The notes below the pieces were generated by a model. That model worked only from the letters and a program-made list of their open reading frames with translations, searched no databases and was not told where the DNA came from. From NCBI GenBank assembly GCA_033064195.1, contig JARBJD010000665.1:1-25240 (forward strand): DNA of 25,240 bases, in the 5' to 3' direction. This DNA comes from Blattamonas nauphoetae (taxonomy: Eukaryota > Preaxostyla > Oxymonadida). The translations under genes were made by a program, and so were the position numbers. Of this stretch, positions 17,700 through 25,240 are shown piece after piece (the stretch's first letter is position 1; every line of letters starts with the position of its first letter).

Positions 17700-20600
17700 A
17701 ATGTCGATAATTACATCAGATGTTTCCATTTCGACACCGAACCAATTTCGGAAGAATACTTCACGCTCCCAATTCATGCAAAATTCAACTGTTTCACCGT
17801 TCATGGCGCTCAAGATAGTGCCATTGAAGTGGAATCAATTGCGGTTATTGTTCGAAACATCTTCTCGACACAGGGCAAGCAAGTTGAATTGACATCGAAA
17901 CAGAACTCCGTCGACTGCCAGGATGCTATTCAGATTGATATTGCCATTACGAGAGTCACTAGAAAGACGGACAGCAGCAATTCACAACGACGAGGAGGCA
18001 GGAACAAAGATAGAGTTCCAATTCCGTGGAGAACTTCATCACGTCCAGCAACGAGGCAACGTGAGGGAATGCTCGATTTCGAATGAAATTGGGCATTTGT
18101 GTGGAGTTGTTGAAACAGAAGCATTTCCAGCATTTGGAGGATCACGATCAGTTTCGCTGGTTGGCTGTTCGTTCAACTCACAGACAATTCTGGGAACAGA
18201 CGGGATTGGCCTCTCACTGACACGAACAGCTCGGAAGAACAATGATGAAGTGGGAATGATCTCATCGTCGTTGATTAGTTGCTCGTTTGTGAACGTGAGT
18301 TCGATTGGTGTTCCTGCCCGCCACACGTGTCGGAATTGTCTCAAACGATGTTGGGATGTGTTGTGTCGCTGTCAAGTTCGCATTTGTCGGGATCGACGAT
18401 TCGAGATGTGAACACTGGAGGGTCCGTTTTGTGCTCGAATTCTTCGTTCTCCTCCTTCCTCTCCTCTCCCAACACCGACTCCAACGCCGACTCCGATGCA
18501 TCGCCATCAATCACCCTTCCCAATGGGACCCACCGTGAATTTGTGGATGATGGGACGGAATATTCGTTCAACAACACGAGTGGGGATGAATCGTCGATCG
18601 CCTCGTTCTCGCACTGCCACTTCACTGGTGCCAACTATGCATCGAATGTCCACCCACCTCGTTCATAAACTATCCCGGCACCATCACCATCTCTTCCTGC
18701 TCGTTCTCTGACTACACATTCATCAGCGGTTCTTACTTGGGTTGTGGAGGAATGGTTTACATCAACCAATACGACAATCAGCCTCATCAACCAGTATATG
18801 TTGAAGCATCAAACTTCACAAATCTCAAAACAGACGCTAATGGAGCCGGGATGTCCCTGATCATCCAGAAGTCTGTCACTGTTGTCGACTGCAGATTTGA
18901 AAAGGCCCAGCTGGCCAAATGTATACTGTTGTCGGAGGGATGTATGTACGTGACAACGATCCAAGCAGTGTCTTCACAATCGCGAATCTTGTCTTCGAGT
19001 CTTGCTGTGCGACCCAATGTGGTGGGATGGAGATCGCTACGTATGGAACTGTACTCCTCTGACTGTCTCTTCGATGATTGTTTTATCGTTGACGAGGAAA
19101 ACGGATTTGGTGGCCTCGTTCTTGTTTTCGGAAAACTCTAACATCTGTCACGCGACTGAATTTCACTGATTGTCGGAGTCCTTCTCGTGCCCCTGGAATG
19201 GCTGTATCTGGTACCTGTGATTACCAGCTGACTGATATCCACCTACTCCGATGCAAACCAAGTGATGAATCGAAGACTGTGTGTGAGGGAGGATTGGATG
19301 TGCTCTTGGAGCCGACATTAACACTGACTGTGCAGGACTGTTCTTTCATCGAGTGTTCAACGATTATTTCTGGTGCTGCTTTCCACGCTTATAATTTTGG
19401 ATCGTGTGATCTCTGACTGTTTGGTGAAGGATTGTTATTCGGGAGCAACAGGAGCAATCAGTCTTCAACAGCTCTTCGAAGATTCACCTTCAATCTCTCA
19501 CACGAGTCGCTTTCATCAACAACTCTGTCGGACATACAAAAACGAGGTGGCATCTGTGTATGTGCCAGACGACGCGCCTGGTTTTGTTGATGTGTGTGAC
19601 AGCTTATTCTGATGAAGCGAAGCCAACGATCTCGATTGTAGACTGCTTCACGACATGTCCCACTGCGAGCATGGGAATGGGTGTGAATGAACGGATCAAC
19701 GAAGAAGAGAGGATAAGATATAGAATCAATGATGATGCCTTCCACAATATTTGGCCTGTGTTGACAAGAGAGGTGGAATTGTCGTTTGATGGATTATCAG
19801 GAAGAATGATGTTGGGGATGAAGGTGAAGGTTCCCAATTCGTCGCAGAAATATGAAGTGACGATTCGAAATGAAGTGGACAAGACAGAAGTGAAAGGAGT
19901 GATTGAGTTTGTGGATGGGAAGGCCACAATGACATCGCCGTCTCCCACATTCAATCTCGACTTCTCGACGTCGTACAGAATCACATCGATTGTCGGAATT
20001 GTTTCCTCGTCACCATCCCCATCGTCGTCTCTCTCGAATGCCCTCTCCTTCCTCCGGCAGCGTGGGCGTTCAACCTCGCTGCGACACCGACCTTCGTCTC
20101 CTTCACAACTCCAACACCACCCACCCTCGTCAGTGCGACAGCCCATCTTGTCTCTTCCGATCAGCCACTCGCTTTCGTTCTTCTCGTGATTGATCGTGTT
20201 GTGAGTGGATCATATTGCTGTGTCGTCGAGGAAGATGGGAAGGATGTGAGTGTCCTTGTTCACTTCGATGGATCGTCTGTGACTGGAGGATCGTCGGAGA
20301 TAGTTGTGATTGGGGAAGATCGATTGCTCACTCACGACACGAGTTACACAATCAAAGGGATCACCCCAACACCAGAAACAGAATCGCCGTTTGTGAGGAT
20401 GAACGGTCCAATCGCTTTCCACATCCCGAAATCGTCGTTTGTGGCTCCCACTCGTGATCACAAGAAAGCGATGTCACCCGAAATGAAGAAACTGCTGAGC
20501 TGGCTGATTCCTGTTGTCATCTGTGTTTGTGTCGCTCTCATCGTGATCATCGTTGTCATCGTTCTTGTGAATCGTCGTCGATCGAAAGGGAAGAATGCGA

Positions 20601-21195
20601 AAAGTGAGATGGAAGAACAAGAACCAGTTGAGGATGAGAAAATGATTGAATGTGGGAGAAATGATTTGATTGATGTGATTGGATCGGACGACTCAGCGAA
20701 TTGTGAAGTGAGCGAAGTGAACCAAGAAGTGAACAACAATCCATCGACATTGAACCGGACAGATGGATCAGATATGCCATTTTCCAAAGTGATGACGTGC
20801 AGTGGAGACTTTGGGGTTTCGACAGTTCGAATGAATCAGACGCTGTATTCGGTTCTTCACAAAGAGGGAAAAGCGATTGGGAAGCGAGAGATTGGGATTC
20901 AAATTGTGAATGGATTGAAGGAGGTTGTTGCTCATCGCGGATGGAGTGATGTTCTGACGCATCTTCGTCTCACTGGATTCTTCTTGATTCAGCTGGGACT
21001 GTTCAACTGAAGCTTGACATGAACACTTCGGAAGCGGAACAAGAAACAGCTCGCCAGCGTCAAATGCAACAAGTCCTCTCTCCGATGGAAGGTCAACAGA
21101 ATGAAGAAGACAAGCCACACGATGAGAATCAGACGATGATGAGTGGAACAGACAAGTCAGGAATGGATGGTCTTCGCTGGCGAGCACCTGGCTTT
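17700..21195 (+). pseudogene. Gene 2: paralogous beta-helix receptor pseudogene with pseudokinase tail
   Basis: A degraded relative of gene 1. Recognisable stretches jump between frames: VSLVGCSFNSQTILGTDGIG (about 18158), HLSGSTIRDVNTGGSVLCSN (about 18390), TISSCSFSDYTFISGS (about 18690), ANLVFESCCATQCGGMEI (about 18985), VQDCSFIECSTIISGAAFHA (about 19335) and LDFSTSYRITSI (about 19960). The frame at 20186-20950 is the best preserved. It holds LTHDTSYTIKGI, a membrane helix (LIPVVICVCVALIVIIVVIV, about 20505-20560), a basic stop-transfer NRRRSKGK, an acidic linker and the kinase helices TLYSVLHKEGKAIGKREIG. After a frame change near 20955 comes SSHWILLDSAGTVQLKLDM (no HRD Asp), and then LRWRAP near 21173. 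Kinase similarity stops there. I count about eight to ten frame changes. Gene 1 reads cleanly for more than 1,000 codons, so sequencing error is a less likely cause. Confidence 0.8.
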
Positions 21196-22979
21196 CCCTT
21201 CGGTCAAGCCGAACACAACTGGGCTCGTCTCCCAGTTTCTAGTGAGATGTCCGGACCGACCCGTATGGAAATAATGGTGGGTGGTCAGATCAAAGCGTTT
21301 ATTCATAAATTTGAAAAAGTTCATACGCCTCCTGGTCAATATCACTACCTTTTCCAATGATTGAAATCACGCTCGAATAAGTTGTCACAGGCTTATATGA
21401 CAATAACTCAGTTCAGTGAATTCCCAAAAAGTTCATGTCAATTTCAACTGAGTCAAAAGGCTTTTAACATCAAAGATAACTTCAAGCAATTGATGATTAC
21501 CTCAAGAATGTTCCATCTCGTTCAAACTGACGAAAACAGTCTGACAATGGAAAGGAATCCAAACCAAGTTTAAGAAAACAGCACCAAGATTTTCAACATA
21601 GACCAGCGTCGACCAGTCCAGGAGGCGTGAATAATCTCAAAAAGATCTCAGCCCGTAGATAGTCCTGTTTTTAACCATGTATATAGGGGGATTATCGTCA
21701 TGTAACAGGATCGTCAATTGAACCCGCAACACCACGGGAGGGGTTCCTCATTACAGAGCAATAGGAACGAACGGTTTCATAATTCGATCCAAGAGCATTC
21801 CCGAACAGCATCGGCTCGTCCTCGTCATCTGGACATTTCAGATCAAGTCATAACGGATCTCACCATAAGCAGGCCCTCGAAAGGGAAATCACGCTCCTCT
21901 AGGTCTTCCTGACCAGAAAAGCAACTTTTCTGACCCTATCATGAGGTCAAGAACATATATCTCTGGAAGATAGGTGAGCCAATCACCGATTGGATATTCA
22001 GGGTCCAGGCAATCAATACGACGGGATCGGAAGGCTGTCGCCAAAGCAACGAGTGAAGGTGAGGGATCGGAACACGTTATTCTCCTCGTGCGTCCACCGC
22101 TCCAACATTGTCATGGACGTCACTTAATTTACCGAACCCACCGTTGTATTTCATTCATGTGATGTCCTCGGAGTTTAATTGGTAATGCGAGGCGCGAATT
22201 TAGGCGGAAAACTCTAGTCGCCCTCCATCAGCTTCTCTTACAACCGAAGCAAACATTGAAACAGGATCGAACGATTTGGGCGATTCTGAATGAAAGGACG
22301 CGTGCGTTACAACTCCGTCAACATTTGAAAGATCGTTGAGAAAGCTATTCATCTCCCAGGAACAATCAAAATCTCCATCTTGAAGGTTTATATTATCTCT
22401 TTTTTTCATTTTCACTCACTTTTCTACAAATTCAAAGATCAGGTGACTCATTCTCCATCAAACAACTTTAATCGGTCAGATCGATGATTGAACCGACCTT
22501 ATACCGTGTATTGCATGCGATTCTTTTGGTTTGTGTCATTTATTTCGTTCACATTGACAGACACTCAGCACTTTTTTCAGGTGAGACGGATCGAGTCTAA
22601 CAGGCAGAAAACAATCTGGCCTGTTCACCTATCTGATGCTTTCTCCTGTTTTCACTCGATCATGTATCTTTGTCATGAATTTCTCATCTTATAGATCACA
22701 AACTGACACGGACTTGTTGATCGTCCTCCTTGTCCTCTAATTCAGATCAATCTCAATTTCCCTTCACTTTATATCTCAAACCACCTTAATTGGATATGTC
22801 TCTCCAATTCTTAAGTCTAAATTCATCAATCTTGTCGAATCTTCCGATCCGCACTTTTCACGTCTTTTCTTCAATAGATGTATTTGTATTGGTTCTCTCA
22901 CACAGAATAGGGTTTTACGTTGTTTTACATCATTTCTCCATTTTTCAACTTGTTCTGTGATAAAAGTGTGCAAAAGTGT
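21196..22979. other. Gene-poor stretch after gene 2
   Basis: Kinase similarity ends at about 21195, and the rest of the open frame to 21357 is unrelated, so a deletion or insertion breakpoint probably lies there. No domain was recognised. A minus-strand frame at 22200-22415 (includes EMNSFLNDLSNVDGVV) has a plausible amino-acid composition but nothing to support it. T-rich tracts around 22390-22900 look intergenic or intronic. Confidence 0.5.
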
Positions 22980-25240
22980 CCGGATCAAAAATGGCTTTAT
23001 CGAACGCGATCCTACTTGAAATCCAGTAATTCACTCTTTTCTGTCGACTAAACAGATGAACGGTAATTGTGCAAAAATGATTTTTGGGACGCACCATAGT
23101 GTTTTGCGACCTTCAAAGAGAATCGCCCATTTATTGCTTCTCAGAAAGCAACACGGACCACTTGGGGAAGAACGCCAGGGAACATCTTCATCTCAGTTTC
23201 AGTTCCAAATTGTCATCCTTCGGAAGGAGACAATGGACAGTATGTCCAGCCAAGCACATCCGTCCAAAGTACCTCGCCGCAATCTTAACCAAGTTCAAGG
23301 CAAGCTTGTTCGCGATTCTAAATCCTCTTTAGCAACAGGGCTGACACGTGAAATGAAAGCCGGTGATCTGGCTATCCCACCGAGCCGAAAACGACGGAAG
23401 GATCGGCCCGCAGATATCGAAAGGTTATCCAGAACGACGATCACGACCAACAAAGTGATTGATCGTCCCCGTTCCCTTCCATGACAAGGGTGTGTTCTTG
23501 TGAAAGATTGCGCTCCAGCGAAGCATCGTGCGTTCAAAGTCAAGCTCTTCGAAGATCCTTACGAAATCACAGATCACGACAATGACTATCCGATTACTCG
23601 TTGTGTTAAGTCACATACGACAACTGCCGCACACGTACACATATCCCGGCTTACGTCGAGAACGCTAAAGCGTACGAAGGGACAGACTATACTCGTGTGC
23701 TTCGCGAAGCTGAAATTATCGCTGCTTCTCACACAATGAACATCTCTAGGACGATCAATTAGGGCGATCTCGGGGACTTTTGTCAAGAGGAGAACAATCA
23801 ACGAACTAGTGGCTGAGGGATGCAGATTGAGATGACAAGCGTTCCGGCGTGAAAGACAGACGTCCAGACGAATGAAGAAGAACAAACGCATCATCGTCCC
23901 TATGAACGTGAGGGAGGTTGCTACTGGAGAGCAAGGTCACGACGCACAACCAAAGTGAAGTATTCTACAAAGTTCCTGCACCAAAATGGAAGCAATGTGG
24001 TTGAAATCGATGGAAAGAACCACGACAACTGAATTACTGTCGTCTAGGTTCAAATGCCATACCGCAAGCTCGATCATGCAGAGACGGCAGGCATCTCACA
24101 TCGGGAATAACATCTCCGAGAGTCATTATCACGATACCTGGCTTGTTACATTGACAATCGAAAGTGGAACGAGAGGCGGGTGAATGTGAAGGAAGCACGG
24201 AAAGGTGGAGCTACGAAGATTGTGAAGGAGGAGGTTGAAGGAGATCGCAAAAGAGGAGAAGAGCTTTGAAGGGATACTCAGGAGAGAATGGGCAAGTTGA
24301 AGATATCAGAACGATATCACATATGAATAAACTGTCAAAACAGTCAATGATCGAACAAATTATCTCCTTCGTCAGTGCACGAGAAAGATGCAACTCCAAA
24401 CGAGGACCATCACCCACTCCACTTGACGGTAGAAGGGTCTCGAACTGAGGTGGAAGAAGACGAGAATCTGGGGTGCTGTGGAGGCACACCCAACAAATCC
24501 AAAGTGAAAGTGATAGCTTTGAATGGGAGAGGGAGGAGGATATATGTTCTCTGTGGAGATAAGGATGAAGGTGAACCTTCTACGCGAAGGAGTAATGATA
24601 TCAAGGTACGTTGCCCTCACATGTCACAGATGAAGGCAACAAAGCACACATCCAGCACTCGTCTCGAGAGGGAACGCACCGAAACGAGAGACACGACGAG
24701 AACGAGAGGGATAAGGACGAGAGAGACGAAGAGGAGCAACCTGTACGATTTTTCGACCTCGTTGGTTCACCAAGAGGTTAATCGCCAGCCCATCAAAGGA
24801 GGAAGCATACACAGTGAGGAAGACTGACAGGGCAACAAACTCAACCTCGGGCTCATGGGAGGAAAGTTGCACAGAAGTTACTGTTCGTTAGGACAGAACA
24901 GACTGTGAAGAGGGTACCATTAGTATCGTTCCAAGAGGGATCGCTGTTGGACGAGGAGTTCAGCAAATGCTCAGAGGGAGACTGGAGAGAATCGAAGGAT
25001 TTTAGAGTGAAGGGATACTCGCTGACCTTGGATGGACAAGATACAGCGAAATAATCACTGACCCATGAATCGATAACATCGCGATCTCATGAATACTTGA
25101 CGCAGGGCGAAGGCCAATCGAATCACATTGTGCCAACCCATTAGTTAGAGAGGAGGAGAAAACAGAGATTGAGGAGGATTGGATCAGATGGGAAATGGGT
25201 TGAAGGACAAACAGGGATTGTTAAAGAAGTGATGAGCTCA
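22980..25240. other. Decayed, unidentified coding-like tract
   Basis: Plus-strand pieces look protein-coding but are short and broken: EDPYEITDHDNDYPITR (about 23550), AKAYEGTDYTRVLREAEIIA (about 23665), RYLACYIDNRKWNERR (about 24135), and a Lys/Arg/Glu-rich frame at 24375-24827. Near the right edge there is a further coding-like stretch. I recognise no family. It may be an old mobile-element remnant or a dead host gene running off the window, and it is clearly broken. No terminal repeats were found within the window. Confidence 0.45.

Noticed and set aside
17607-17813. Separate small minus-strand gene of 68 codons.
   Set aside because: It has no start context, domain or repeat support and overlaps the decayed start of gene 2; it is kept only as a possible upstream exon of gene 1.

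Overview
The window looks like nuclear DNA of a microbial eukaryote. The best fit is an oxymonad or other Preaxostyla flagellate of the Blattamonas type. The reason is two very long surface-protein genes with one shared layout: Ser/Thr-rich beta-helix repeats, then about 90-residue repeats with a G-x-x-Y-T-I motif, then a pectin-lyase-like start, one membrane helix, and a cytoplasmic kinase-like tail. There are no bacterial operon features, and no tRNA, rRNA or CRISPR was seen. The species call is inference from family architecture and has not been checked against a database.

Gene 1 runs on the minus strand from about 17.5 kb down to about 3.57 kb. Its host-coding parts total about 5.7 kb and are interrupted by four insertions: 13589-15782, 8949-13319, 4416-5726 and 3857-4260. 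Three of the four are bounded by clear direct target duplications of 8 to 11 bp and terminal inverted repeats. The fourth (8949-13319) is a compound insertion with short TTAA/TTA-type flanks. Leaving the insertions out, the host reading frame continues across 15783/13579, 13320/8948 and 5727/4415, so they entered a formerly continuous gene. Two more elements lie beyond its 3' end: 1630-3535 with a 9-10 bp duplication, and an inverted-repeat element at 498-1461.

Some insertions carry cargo. The 13589-15782 element holds a minus-strand coding tract resembling armadillo repeats between 180-bp inverted repeats, like a gene-capturing (Pack-type) Mutator-like element. The 1630-3535 element also holds a broken, unrecognised coding tract, and its inverted repeats are built from five GCAGTCC subrepeats each. 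The compound insertion contains two related elements, a recent 35-bp tandem array and a pair of 23-bp arms that would form a 47-nt palindrome.

Gene 2 is a paralog of gene 1 on the plus strand, about 17.7 to 21.2 kb, head-to-head with gene 1. It has no large insertion but is broken by many small frame changes, and it loses its kinase tail just after the APE-like motif. The two genes therefore decayed in different ways: one by transposon insertion, one by small indels.

From about 21.2 kb to the end there is only decayed, unidentified sequence with short coding-like stretches. The first 497 bases hold no supported gene.
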